A stretch of DNA of 64,000 nt, from positions 124,001-188,000 of the forward strand of contig NZ_QKRA01000001.1 in the NCBI RefSeq assembly GCF_003362755.1. Reading direction: 5' to 3'. A program made the translations under genes and the position numbers. Under the pieces are notes generated by a model. It had not been told where the DNA came from and made no database searches. It saw only the letters and a program-made list of their open reading frames with translations. Source of the stretch: Marinomonas piezotolerans. Its GTDB lineage: Bacteria > Pseudomonadota > Gammaproteobacteria > Pseudomonadales > Marinomonadaceae. Positions 50,636-59,585 of this stretch are shown piece after piece. Numbering within the stretch: position 1 is the stretch's first letter; every line of letters begins with the position of its first letter.

Positions 50636-52117
50636 TTAGTAGCACATGATGACGGATTTGACTTCGGTGTAGTCATTAATGAACTCACGACCAAACTCTC
50701 GGCCGACACCAGATTGTTTTGTGCCCCCAAATGGTACGGAAGGGTCAAGAATAGAATGCATGTTGACCCAAACTGTACCAGATTCGATTTTGGGGATCAT
50801 ACGCATTGCTTGGGATAAGTTATTCGTCCAAATACTGCTACTTAAACCAAAAGGCGTGTTATTGATTAAATCAATAAGCTCATCTTCGTCTTCATAGGGC
50901 ATAAAGCTGATAATTGGGCCAAATGTCTCTTCTTGCATGAGCGTTTCATCGACACTGGACGCTTGCACTATCGTAGGTTCAACAAAGAAACCCTTACCCG
51001 CAATGGCTTTACCGCCGTGTAACACGCGACTTTCTTTGTGCGCTACGTCTAAGTATTCGCATACTTTTTTGAATTGCGGTTCGTTAGAGAGCGGACCGAA
51101 ATAAACGCTTTCATCTAGTGGAGAGCCAATTTTGGCTTCGCTTAACGTTTGGGCGAGTTTAGTGGTTAATTCCTCAATACGAGATGAGTGCACATAAACA
51201 CGCTCTGGTGCGGCACAGACTTGGCCTTGATGGATGTACCCTAACTGGAAAAGCCCGCCGACAACACGATCAATATCCGCATCTTTTAAAATCGCAGCGG
51301 TGTTTTTGCCGCCCAGCTCTAACGTGCAGCGAGTCAGATCAGCAGAGGCAGTTGCGCTAATTTTTTTGCCTGTCTCGACAGAGCCAGTAAAAGAGACTTT
51401 ACGAACTTTAGCGTGCTGAATAAGCTGGCTACCCACATCGCCTTTACCATTGACTATGTTCAGAACGCCATCTGGTACGCCCGCTTCTTTGGCTAATTCA
51501 GCAATGCGCAGAATAGTCAGCGGTGTGAACTCGCTTGGTTTGAGGACAATGGTACAACCAGTACAAAGTGCTGCACCGATTTTCCAACAGGCAATCATCA
51601 CTGAAAAGTTCCAAGGTAAAATACCAGCAACCACGCCAATGGCTTCTCTGCGAGTGAAGGCACTGTATTCTTCACCTTGCATAGAAGGGAACGACGGCGT
51701 CATGGTTTCACCATTTATTTTGGTGCTCCAGCCAGCGAAGTAGCGTAAAAACATAGCACTCTGTTGCACTTCAAACATGCGCGAAAGGTGGATGGATTTG
51801 CCGCTGCACAAGGTTTCTAGTTGTGCAATTTCTTCACCGTTTTGCTCAATCAAATCGGCCAATTTATTGAGGACAACACCGCGCGCATAAGGCGCCGTTT
51901 TCCCCCAAGTGCCTTTAAAAGCTTGATAAGAGGACTCAATAGCTGCCTCGACTTCTTCAGTGGTTGCACTGTGGATTTTCGCAATAACGGCTTCCGTAGA
52001 AGGGTTAATAACATCGAAGGTGTTATCGCTAGAGGCTTTTGTTTGACCATTAATGAATTGGCCTTGGTCTTGTTTCAAAAAAGCTTGGGTAGCATCTAAT
52101 AATGGAATGTCTGACAT
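50636..52117 (-). CDS. Aldehyde dehydrogenase, phenylacetaldehyde type (FeaB-like)
   Basis: A 493-residue aldehyde dehydrogenase: LPWNFSVMIACWK, catalytic glutamate in LELGGKNTA, catalytic cysteine in GQVCAAPERV and the C-terminal SVPFGGTKQSGVG. It should oxidise the aldehyde formed by the amine oxidase, e.g. phenylacetaldehyde or hydroxyphenylacetaldehyde, to the acid. It starts 14 bases after the GMC oxidoreductase gene and is followed by the feaR-type gene. Confidence 0.8.
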   Translation of the reverse strand: MSDIPLLDATQAFLKQDQGQFINGQTKASSDNTFDVINPSTEAVIAKIHSATTEEVEAAIESSYQAFKGTWGKTAPYARGVVLNKLADLIEQNGEEIAQLETLCSGKSIHLSRMFEVQQSAMFLRYFAGWSTKINGETMTPSFPSMQGEEYSAFTRREAIGVVAGILPWNFSVMIACWKIGAALCTGCTIVLKPSEFTPLTILRIAELAKEAGVPDGVLNIVNGKGDVGSQLIQHAKVRKVSFTGSVETGKKISATASADLTRCTLELGGKNTAAILKDADIDRVVGGLFQLGYIHQGQVCAAPERVYVHSSRIEELTTKLAQTLSEAKIGSPLDESVYFGPLSNEPQFKKVCEYLDVAHKESRVLHGGKAIAGKGFFVEPTIVQASSVDETLMQEETFGPIISFMPYEDEDELIDLINNTPFGLSSSIWTNNLSQAMRMIPKIESGTVWVNMHSILDPSVPFGGTKQSGVGREFGREFINDYTEVKSVIMCY

Positions 52118-52131
52118 AGTGTTATCGCTCC

Positions 52132-53736
52132 TTAATTGGAAGAATTTAGTGTGAAGTGCGCACCACGTTCGCCAATCATCATGGCGACGGCGTTGGTGTT
52201 ACCACTTGGCACTTGCGGACAAATAGAGAGATCTACGACGCGAAGGTTTTTAGTGCCGTGAACTTTCAGCTCTAAGTCAATGACGGAGTCACTATTAGAC
52301 GAGCCTAGCTTGCAGGTTCCACCTGGGTGGTAGACGGTTTTGATGTTTTGGCGTACAAAGGTTTCCAATGCATCTGTGTCATCGATGGCAATATTGTTTG
52401 GCTCCACCACTTTTTTGATAATGCTTTTTAGCGCGGGCTGATCCATGGCTTTTAGACCCATTTGAACCGCGCGAATTTGGTTTTTCACATCATCAGGGTG
52501 AGACAAAATTTGAGCGTCAATCTCGACCAAGTCTTTTGGATTATTCGACTTTAGACGAACTTCTCCACGGGATTTAGAGCGTAAATGACCTACTTTGATC
52601 GAAACACCATGACCTTCTGCTTCGGGCTTTTCGCCAGGGGTGTTGTCAAAATTATCGAGCAACGGAAGGAAGTGGAATTGAATGTCAGGGCGGCCCACAT
52701 TTTCACTATCAATAAAGGCACCGCCTTCTAGAATGTTACTGGTGAGTAGGCCAGAGCGAGTTGTCATCCACTGCATCATATGTTTCATGGCCGATAAGCC
52801 TTTATCTTCATTGAAAATACTGATGTCTTCTTTCGTGGTCGCATTGATCGACATGTGCTGGTGATCGTGGAAGTTCTTACCTACAGGAAGATCTATCTTC
52901 GGTTCAATGCCCATCGCTTTTAGGTGTTCCGCTGGGCCAATGCCAGACAGCATAAGAATTTTCGGGCTGCCAAACGCACCAGAACTAATGATCACTTCTT
53001 TGCGCGCTTTGGCCGTAATCGCTTCTCCGTCTTTGATTGAATAAACAACCCCTTTGGCAACATCGCCATCGATATCTACCTTGTGAACGAGGGCATCGGT
53101 CAAAACCGTTAGGTTCGGATTATTGATTACGGATTTAAGGTAAGTTTGCGCGGTGCTCGCACGTTCGCCATTTTTTGTGGTGGTTTGATAAAAACCTGTG
53201 CCTTCTTGTGATGCGCCATTAAAGTCATTGGTGTAAGGCAGGCCCATTTGCTGACATGCGCGAATACACGTTTGTGTTAATGGATGACGATATCGGTTTT
53301 CACTGACGGGAACGGCACCGTTCTCGCCATGATAGGTGTCACCAAGGCTTTCATTAGCTTCGGCTCGTTTGAAAAACGGTAACACATCCTCATAGCCCCA
53401 ACCTTCGCATCCCCAGACGCTTTTCCAATCATCGTAGTCTTCTTTTTGCCCACGAATATAGATCATGCCGTTTACTGAACTACCTCCACCCAAGACTTTA
53501 CCTTGTGCGATGAGCATTTCACGGTTACCACACTCCGTTTGCGGGAGTGTCATGTAAGGCCAAGATTTTTGTTGGAAAACTTTCACAACCGTAGCGGGGA
53601 TTTTATGAAATAAACTGCTGTCTTTTTCACCGGCTTCTAGTAACAGGACGGATCCTGCGTTGGCTTCGATTAGACGTGCTGCGACGACACAACCCGCGGA
53701 CCCTGCGCCAGCGATAATGTAATCAAACTCTTTCAT
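52132..53736 (-). CDS. GMC-family FAD oxidoreductase (choline/alcohol dehydrogenase-like)
   Basis: A 534-residue GMC enzyme. FAD motif IAGAGSAGCVVAARL is at the start, then GKVLGGGSSVNGMIYIRG and GAFGSPKILMLSGIG. The catalytic histidine lies in VYHPGGTCKLG and the partner in PSGNTNAVAMMIGE. It oxidises an alcohol to an aldehyde, and the aldehyde dehydrogenase gene follows at once. Choline dehydrogenase-like sequence does not prove choline as substrate; an aryl alcohol such as phenylethanol would fit the FeaR context. Confidence 0.85.
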   Translation of the reverse strand: MKEFDYIIAGAGSAGCVVAARLIEANAGSVLLLEAGEKDSSLFHKIPATVVKVFQQKSWPYMTLPQTECGNREMLIAQGKVLGGGSSVNGMIYIRGQKEDYDDWKSVWGCEGWGYEDVLPFFKRAEANESLGDTYHGENGAVPVSENRYRHPLTQTCIRACQQMGLPYTNDFNGASQEGTGFYQTTTKNGERASTAQTYLKSVINNPNLTVLTDALVHKVDIDGDVAKGVVYSIKDGEAITAKARKEVIISSGAFGSPKILMLSGIGPAEHLKAMGIEPKIDLPVGKNFHDHQHMSINATTKEDISIFNEDKGLSAMKHMMQWMTTRSGLLTSNILEGGAFIDSENVGRPDIQFHFLPLLDNFDNTPGEKPEAEGHGVSIKVGHLRSKSRGEVRLKSNNPKDLVEIDAQILSHPDDVKNQIRAVQMGLKAMDQPALKSIIKKVVEPNNIAIDDTDALETFVRQNIKTVYHPGGTCKLGSSNSDSVIDLELKVHGTKNLRVVDLSICPQVPSGNTNAVAMMIGERGAHFTLNSSN

Positions 53737-54028
53737 TAGATGTTCCTCTCCTTATGCTTTTATTATGACTTTTCATTAAACACCGCAGAGGTAAGAGAGG
53801 CTTGGCAATCGGTGCCAAAAGAATGTCACTCTTTGCCATTTTTAGCGGTTAGGTTTTAAGTAGTAGGAAGCGGTATGAGAGGGTGGATTACGAGGCGTTT
53901 CAGCGCATCAAAAACAACTTGTTGGTGGCGTATGTAAGCGGTTTTTTTGTAACTGTTTTGAGCCGGTTGGCTCTTTTGAAGGAAGAAGGCCCAAGGGGGA
54001 GGGCAGTCCCCCCCAGGCCAACTAAACA
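53737..54028 (-). terminator. Gap with terminator after pcaD
   Basis: Between the GMC gene start and the pcaD stop. A hairpin GGGGGA-gggcag-TCCCCC (53995-54012), extended by flanking GGCC pairs (53988-54019), lies 17 bases after pcaD and probably ends the pca message. Nothing else is seen. Confidence 0.5.
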
Positions 54029-54799
54029 CTAATTCGCTAATGAACTGTTAAGCAGAGCTATCAGCTCATTAGGCGATTCAACCGATGGCACATGGCCAAC
54101 GTTATTGATGATTTCTAGCGTTTTAACGTGCATTAACGAAGCAAGTGTTTGCATTAATTCGGGTGTGGTTGCGACATCCTTTTCACCACAAATTAATGTA
54201 ACGGGCAACGAACAAGGCCCTAGATCTTCGGTAAGATCCATATTGCCGAGCCATTCACAGAGTGCACCATAGCTGTAATCATCTACTTGAGCTAATTGCT
54301 TCTGCCAAAAGCCTGCCAAGGATGGGTTGGTTTGAATGCTGTGCTCACTAAACCAGCGTACTACCAAGGTCGCGGCCATCTTCTCCAACCCTTGGTCCAT
54401 GACATCTTTTTGGCGTGTGAGCCACGCCTCTTTGCTGCCAATTTTGGCTCCAGTATTGGTTAACGTGGCGCTTAACAAACGCTCTGGGTATTGAGTCACT
54501 AGTTGCTGGCCAATCATGCCGCCAATGGACGTTCCAACATAGTGGAATTTCTCGATACCCAGTTCATCGCATTTTTCAATCAACGGACTGACCAATGCAT
54601 TGGCTGCTAACGGAGAAGCACTTGGTTCAAGAGAGTCACTTAGTCCATGCCCTGGCAGATCCCAGCGAATCACTCGATATTGCTTCAATAGTTCGGGCAT
54701 GAGCCCATCCCAAACTCGGCTGTTCATACCCAAAGGATGGCCAAGAACTATTACCGGTTTATGACTATCGCCTTCAAAGGTAAAAAATAACTTCTTCAT
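54029..54799 (-). CDS. pcaD: 3-oxoadipate enol-lactonase PcaD
   Basis: A 256-residue alpha/beta hydrolase: oxyanion region LGHPLGMNSRVWD, nucleophile VGTSIGGMIGQ near residue 93, acid in CGEKDVATTPE near 205, histidine in NNVGHVPSVESP near 235. PcaD opens 3-oxoadipate enol-lactone to 3-oxoadipate. The ATG at 54799 overlaps the stop of pcaF (TAATG), so the two are translationally coupled. It is the last gene of pcaIJFD. Confidence 0.85.
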   Translation of the reverse strand: MKKLFFTFEGDSHKPVIVLGHPLGMNSRVWDGLMPELLKQYRVIRWDLPGHGLSDSLEPSASPLAANALVSPLIEKCDELGIEKFHYVGTSIGGMIGQQLVTQYPERLLSATLTNTGAKIGSKEAWLTRQKDVMDQGLEKMAATLVVRWFSEHSIQTNPSLAGFWQKQLAQVDDYSYGALCEWLGNMDLTEDLGPCSLPVTLICGEKDVATTPELMQTLASLMHVKTLEIINNVGHVPSVESPNELIALLNSSLAN

Positions 54800-56010
54800 T
54801 ACATGTCGCTCCGTTCGATCAGCATGGCTATACCTTGACCAACGCCAATACACATGGTGCACAGGGCATAGCGTCCGCCCGTGCGTTTTAATTGCATCGC
54901 GGCGGATTGTAATAGGCGAGCACCTGACATACCTAATGGATGTCCAAGAGCGATTGCGCCACCATTAGGATTAATGCGTTCGTCATCAGCGGCTAGTCCC
55001 AACTCTTGCATGCAGGCTAACCCTTGTACCGCGAAGGCTTCATTTAATTCGATGACATCCATATCGGCAAGAGAAAGGCCAGTGCGCTTCAATAATTTCT
55101 TAACCGCAGGTACAGGACCGATTCCCATTACGGTTGGCTCAACACCAGCGGTCGCCATGCCGATGATTTTTGCTAACGGTTCTAACTTGTGGTTTTTAAC
55201 CGCTTCTTCATTAGCAATTAACATTGCGGCAGCACCATCGTTGATGCCAGAAGCATTGCCCGCTGTTACTGAACCATTCTTACGAAACGGAGCTTTCAGT
55301 TTGGCTAAGTCTTCCAAGGTGGTATTCGGGCGTATGTGCTCGTCTTGATCCACCACAATCAGATCGCCGCGCTTAGGTTGGATCGTGATGGGCGTGATTT
55401 CTTCTGCAAAACGACCTTCTTCCTGCGCCGCTTTGGCTTTTTGCTGAGAGCGCAATGCGAATTGGTCTTGCTGCTCGCGTGTTATGTTGTAGCGCTCTGC
55501 AAGGTTTTCTGCCGTTTCTGGCATGGTTTCAGTGCCATACAACCCTTTCAAAACAGGGTTAATAAAGCGCCAACCCATGGTGGTGTCTTCGAGTGTTTGT
55601 TGTCTGTCGAACGCCGCGTTTGGTTTTCCCATCACGAATGGCGCACGCGACATGGACTCAACACCACCAGCGAGCATCAAGTCAGCTTCGCCCGCTTGAA
55701 TGGCACGAAACGCAGCGCCTACCGCGTCCATTCCGGATCCACATAAGCGGTTTATTGTTGTCGCGGATACGCTATAGGGCATTCCGGATAGAAGAGTGGC
55801 CATGCGCGCCACGTTCCGATTGTCTTCACCAGATTGGTTGGCACAGCCAAAAATAGCGTCATCAATGGCAGCAGGGTCAAGATCTGGCGCGTCTTTGAGG
55901 ACAGCTTGAATGACTTGAGCCAGCATATCGTCTGGACGGACAGCAGCTAGTGACCCTGCATAACGGCCAACGGCCGAACGTTTAGGATGACAAATGTAAA
56001 CAGAAGTCAT
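54799..56010 (-). CDS. pcaF: 3-oxoadipyl-CoA thiolase PcaF
   Basis: A 403-residue thiolase. The acyl-enzyme cysteine is C90 in INRLCGSGMDAVG, the catalytic histidine is about 357 in GHPLGMSGARLL, and the second cysteine about 387 in CTMCIGVGQG. It cleaves 3-oxoadipyl-CoA to succinyl-CoA and acetyl-CoA. Its ATG overlaps the pcaJ stop by four bases (ATGA). Confidence 0.9.
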   Translation of the reverse strand: MTSVYICHPKRSAVGRYAGSLAAVRPDDMLAQVIQAVLKDAPDLDPAAIDDAIFGCANQSGEDNRNVARMATLLSGMPYSVSATTINRLCGSGMDAVGAAFRAIQAGEADLMLAGGVESMSRAPFVMGKPNAAFDRQQTLEDTTMGWRFINPVLKGLYGTETMPETAENLAERYNITREQQDQFALRSQQKAKAAQEEGRFAEEITPITIQPKRGDLIVVDQDEHIRPNTTLEDLAKLKAPFRKNGSVTAGNASGINDGAAAMLIANEEAVKNHKLEPLAKIIGMATAGVEPTVMGIGPVPAVKKLLKRTGLSLADMDVIELNEAFAVQGLACMQELGLAADDERINPNGGAIALGHPLGMSGARLLQSAAMQLKRTGGRYALCTMCIGVGQGIAMLIERSDM

Positions 56011-56840
56011 TTTGCCCCCTGCGCACTGTGTGCTTTTGCTGTTCGCGCTTTCAGCTCACGTAATATCGTCAGCTCTTTTTCGCTTGGCGCAGGTGTGTCT
56101 TCAAGCGTGTCGGCAAATTTGATTTCCCAACCCGTCGCTTCAATAACATCTTCTTTTGTAGTGCCAGGGTGTAGGCTCGTTACAATCAGTTCTTTGGTCT
56201 CAGGATCAGGTCTCAAAATACAAAGATCAGTAATTACTACGCTTGGTCCTCGACCAATGGTCGGGCGATTATCGCGACCTTTACCATCGCGGCCAAAACC
56301 TACGGTAGTAATGAAATCTACGTCTTTTACAAACGTGCGTTTTGAATGTTTAACGGTAATAAAGACTTCTTTCGCATTGGTAGAGATTTCAGGGGCTCCA
56401 CCGCCACCAGGTAAGCGGACTTTAGGGTTGGCATAACTGTGTGCGCCACTTTTACCGCTGTCAGGATGATTGGCTGCGATGACGGTCGTATTTAAGTTCG
56501 CGAAACGGTCAATCTGTGCGGTACCCAAAAAGCCGACATCGATGTGTCCGCCTTGTAGCCAATAACGGAACATTTCTGGAACAGAAACGGTCGCCAGTGC
56601 CGACTCGCACAGTTCACCATCACCAATCGATAATGGCAACACATCGGGCTTGGTTTGTAACGTGCCTGATTCGTAGATCAAGGTCACGTCTGGCGCGTGC
56701 GTCAAGCGTGCTACGTTGGCCGCTTCACTTGGCAGCCCAATCCCGACAAAACAAGTCATGTCATTGCGTAAAGCGCGCGCTGCGGTAATGGTCATCATCT
56801 CAGCGGAAGTGTATTCGACTGAATCGTTATGTGTAGTCAT
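56007..56840 (-). CDS. pcaJ: 3-oxoadipate CoA-transferase subunit B (PcaJ/CatJ)
   Basis: A 277-residue CoA-transferase beta subunit. The catalytic glutamate lies in LIYESGTLQTKPD. Other blocks are FVGIGLPSEAAN, VDVGFLGTAQID-like residues and NPKVRLPGGGGAPEI. Its length resembles the longer CatJ form of the enzyme rather than the ~213-residue PcaJ. The ATG at 56840 is used because a longer reading would run into the pcaI gene. It follows pcaI by one base. Confidence 0.9.
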   Translation of the reverse strand: MTTHNDSVEYTSAEMMTITAARALRNDMTCFVGIGLPSEAANVARLTHAPDVTLIYESGTLQTKPDVLPLSIGDGELCESALATVSVPEMFRYWLQGGHIDVGFLGTAQIDRFANLNTTVIAANHPDSGKSGAHSYANPKVRLPGGGGAPEISTNAKEVFITVKHSKRTFVKDVDFITTVGFGRDGKGRDNRPTIGRGPSVVITDLCILRPDPETKELIVTSLHPGTTKEDVIEATGWEIKFADTLEDTPAPSEKELTILRELKARTAKAHSAQGAK

Positions 56841-56841
56841 A

Positions 56842-57657
56842 TTAAGCCTCTCCTTCACCAAACACATGGGATTCCAACCATTGGTTGAACGTGTCTCTAT
56901 CACGACTGATGTTGTCCCATTGTTTGTAGTAATTGTTGTCTCTATCGTAGTAACCAAGCGTATAAGAAGGTTTCGCGCCTTCTGGCACGACTGCAATCGC
57001 ATCGACTGTCCAAGCTGGCAAAACGCAAGCGTTTGGTGTGACATTCAAATCATCGACAATCTCTTCAACGGTAACGATGCTGTTTTTAGCTGACAGAACC
57101 ACTTCTTTCTGAACGCCAATAATTCCTTCGATCAACACATTGCCTGCTCGGTCTGCTTTTTGAGCATGAATAACGCCCACATCAGGCTTGATGGCTGGGA
57201 TGGCAGCCAGCTGCTCGCCTGTGAAAGGGCAGGTAATGGTGGCAATTTCTTTATTGACGTCTGGTAACTCACTGCCCACGTAGCCGCGAAAAACGGCAAG
57301 CGGTAGGCCAGCGGCACCGGCTTCATAAGCATTGGCCATCGCGGCATGACTGTGTTCAACCGTTTCCAATTTACAAGGGTAATCATGCTCAATGGCATCA
57401 CGAACGCGGTGAAGAGAGCCAACACCTGGGTTTCCGCCCCAAGAGAACGTCAGTTTGCGTACACAACCAGCACCGACTAATTGGTCATAAATCAGATCTG
57501 GCGTCATGCGAATGAGAGACAGGTCACGCTTTTTCTGACGGATGATTTCATGCCCAGCAGCGAAAGGAATTAGGTGGGTGAAACCTTCAAGAGCAATGGT
57601 GTCACCATCTTTGATATAGGTCGCGACAGCGTCTTTTAGTGTCATAAACTTAGTCAT
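56842..57657 (-). CDS. pcaI: 3-oxoadipate CoA-transferase subunit A (PcaI/CatI)
   Basis: A 271-residue CoA-transferase alpha subunit: GDTIALEGFTHLIPFAAGHE, SWGGNPGVGSLHRVRDAIE and ADRAGNVLIEG blocks. The length matches CatI-type subunits. It is first in the pcaI-J-F-D operon. Two palindromic GTTCG...CGAAC sites stand 11-44 bases upstream and should be bound by the PcaR-type regulator encoded divergently. Confidence 0.9.
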   Translation of the reverse strand: MTKFMTLKDAVATYIKDGDTIALEGFTHLIPFAAGHEIIRQKKRDLSLIRMTPDLIYDQLVGAGCVRKLTFSWGGNPGVGSLHRVRDAIEHDYPCKLETVEHSHAAMANAYEAGAAGLPLAVFRGYVGSELPDVNKEIATITCPFTGEQLAAIPAIKPDVGVIHAQKADRAGNVLIEGIIGVQKEVVLSAKNSIVTVEEIVDDLNVTPNACVLPAWTVDAIAVVPEGAKPSYTLGYYDRDNNYYKQWDNISRDRDTFNQWLESHVFGEGEA

Positions 57658-57667
57658 AATGTATCCT

Positions 57668-57701
57668 GTTCGTTATACGAATATAAGTTTGTAATGCGAA
57701 C
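57668..57701. promoter_or_regulatory. Twin PcaR-type operators upstream of pcaI
   Basis: GTTCGTTATACGAAT (57668-57682) and GTTTGTAATGCGAAC (57687-57701) are quasi-palindromes whose starts are 19 bases apart. Both resemble the site bound by PcaR of Pseudomonas putida (GTTCGATAATCGCAC). They lie between pcaI and the divergent IclR gene. Confidence 0.65.
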
Positions 57702-57828
57702 AAGATAAAACAATCCAAGTTTCTCGGTCAAGTCAAAATTGATAATTTGTCTTTTTTATCTTGACTTGGACAAAAAATGGAATGAAAAGGCGCATCGCCT
57801 CTGGTAGGCGTGTAACGAATCAGAAATA

Positions 57829-58644
57829 ATGGCGGGGTTATTAATGGTAATGAGAAAACTGGGTATGAGTGAGGAAAAGCTGTCACCGGATCATCGTGAT
57901 TATGTGGGTGCATTGGCTTCAGGGTTGGATGTAATTATGTCATTCGACCCACAGCACAAAGAGATGACACTGTCCGAGGTGGCTGAGCAAACTGGCATGG
58001 ATAGGGCCAAAGCCCGACGTTTCCTACTCACTCTACATGCGTTGGGATATATTAAACGAGAAGGGCGCAAGTTTATGCTAACGCCTAAAGTGCTTTCTCT
58101 AAGTTATGCTTACAATGTTAGTAATGATCATCTCAAAGTAGTAGAGCACTATTTACATGATATAACCGCGCGATTAGGCGAGTCTTCGTCGCTTGCCGTG
58201 TTGGATAATCAGGACATCATGTATGTCGTCCGCTCGCCTGCCGCCCATCGTTTGATGTCTATCACGCTAAGTGCTGGCACTCGGTTGCCAGCCGCGTATA
58301 CGTCGATGGGGCGTATGTTGGTAGCTAAGTTGCCAACAGACGAACAAAACGAGTGGCTAAACAATATCTCTCTGAATGCCTATACGCAGCACAGCATTAC
58401 CGATAAGTTGGTTTTGGAGCATGAACTTAGTCGTGTGAATGAACAAAACTATTGTGTGGTCGATCAGGAGTTAGATCTTGGTTTGCGATCATTAGCCGTG
58501 CCTGCTTTTACGTTTGATGGAACCTTGCTTGGTGCAATCAACCTGAGTACCAATGCATCGCGTGTCAGCCATCAAACTTTGATAGAAGAGTGTTTGCCAG
58601 TACTGCAAGACGCCGCGGAACAGATTCGACTGCATACGAAATAA
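57829..58644 (+). CDS. pcaR: IclR-family regulator, PcaR type
   Basis: A 271-residue IclR protein. The winged helix is near residues 25-85 (ALASGLDVIMSFDPQHKEMTL, SEVAEQTGMDRAKARRFLLTL, GYIKREGRKFMLTPKVLSL). The effector domain follows (LDNQDIMYVVRSPA, LPAAYTSMGRMLVA, DLGLRSLAVPAF). PcaR activates the pca lower-pathway genes in response to 3-oxoadipate. It is divergent from pcaIJFD. The start is uncertain (ATG 57829, 57844 or 57850). Confidence 0.85.
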   Translation: MAGLLMVMRKLGMSEEKLSPDHRDYVGALASGLDVIMSFDPQHKEMTLSEVAEQTGMDRAKARRFLLTLHALGYIKREGRKFMLTPKVLSLSYAYNVSNDHLKVVEHYLHDITARLGESSSLAVLDNQDIMYVVRSPAAHRLMSITLSAGTRLPAAYTSMGRMLVAKLPTDEQNEWLNNISLNAYTQHSITDKLVLEHELSRVNEQNYCVVDQELDLGLRSLAVPAFTFDGTLLGAINLSTNASRVSHQTLIEECLPVLQDAAEQIRLHTK

Positions 58645-58664
58645 TCGATGGTGTGTTGTAAAAG

Positions 58665-59567
58665 CTAGATTCCGCCTTGGCGCTGCTTGACTAAATTCTT
58701 AAGAATTTTAACGGCCAGCGTAGTGATGGTATCCATGGGCTCTTTGCGCCGACTGAATATAACCGGACACGTAATAGACTTGTCTTGTAAAGGCATGAAC
58801 ACCACATCATCGCGTCCGAAGTGGCGAACCTGTTCGGACACTAGCGTAAACCCCATTTCGGACGCTACCAACCCCAATGCCGTTTGTAGATCATTCACTT
58901 GTTGCGTCACTTTAGTCGTGAGCCCTCGACTAGTAAATAAAGAGGTACAGATATCGGCAAAGGTTGGGGTTGCTGCCTTGCTGGCGGGATATAGAATCAT
59001 CGGTATCTTCGCTAAATCCTCTAGTGTTGGTTCGCCTTGCTCTAGGAGCGGGTGACCAACATGCAAGGCGACCAACAAGGGTTCCTGAAACAAAATGGCT
59101 TGTTCTACTTGTTCATCTGGAATCATCAAACGACCGAAACCGATGTCGATCTTTCCCGTTTTTAACGCTTCTATTTGTTCGCCTGTTTTTAAATCGTGCA
59201 GCAAAATATTCGCGTTAGTCTGTTGGCGCAAATCCCTAACCAGAGACGGTAACTGGCCATAAAAGACAGACGGCACAAAGCCTATACTGAATACGGCCTT
59301 TTGTTCTTCTGCGATGCGGCAAGTATTTTCAACGACCATGTCTGCCTTCGCCAACATTTGCTTAGCTTGTTGCCAGAAGTATTCTCCCGCCGGCGTCAGT
59401 GTTAGTCCTCGTGAATGACGATGGAACAATTGCGCACCCACATCCTCTTCTAACTGCTTAATTTGACGCGTTAGAGGGGGCTGAGCAATAAACAGTTTTT
59501 CAGCAGCGCGAGTCAGGTTTTTCTCTTCTGCCACCGCACAGAAATAGCGTAAATGTCGAAACTCCAT
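58665..59567 (-). CDS. LysR-family regulator, CatR/BenM-like
   Basis: A 300-residue LysR protein: MEFRHLRYFCAVAEEKNLTRA, AAEKLFIAQPPLTRQIKQLEE helix-turn-helix, then a two-lobe effector domain (IGFVPSVFYGQLPSL, LVALHVGHPLLEQG). The start block is typical of the CatR/CatM/BenM group, which senses cis,cis-muconate. It is near catB at the right edge of the window, about 4 kb away, so control of cat genes is likely. It directly follows the sigma-54 regulator gene, with 18 bases between them. Confidence 0.8.
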   Translation of the reverse strand: MEFRHLRYFCAVAEEKNLTRAAEKLFIAQPPLTRQIKQLEEDVGAQLFHRHSRGLTLTPAGEYFWQQAKQMLAKADMVVENTCRIAEEQKAVFSIGFVPSVFYGQLPSLVRDLRQQTNANILLHDLKTGEQIEALKTGKIDIGFGRLMIPDEQVEQAILFQEPLLVALHVGHPLLEQGEPTLEDLAKIPMILYPASKAATPTFADICTSLFTSRGLTTKVTQQVNDLQTALGLVASEMGFTLVSEQVRHFGRDDVVFMPLQDKSITCPVIFSRRKEPMDTITTLAVKILKNLVKQRQGGI

Positions 59568-59585
59568 TTTATGGTCTTCTTTTAA

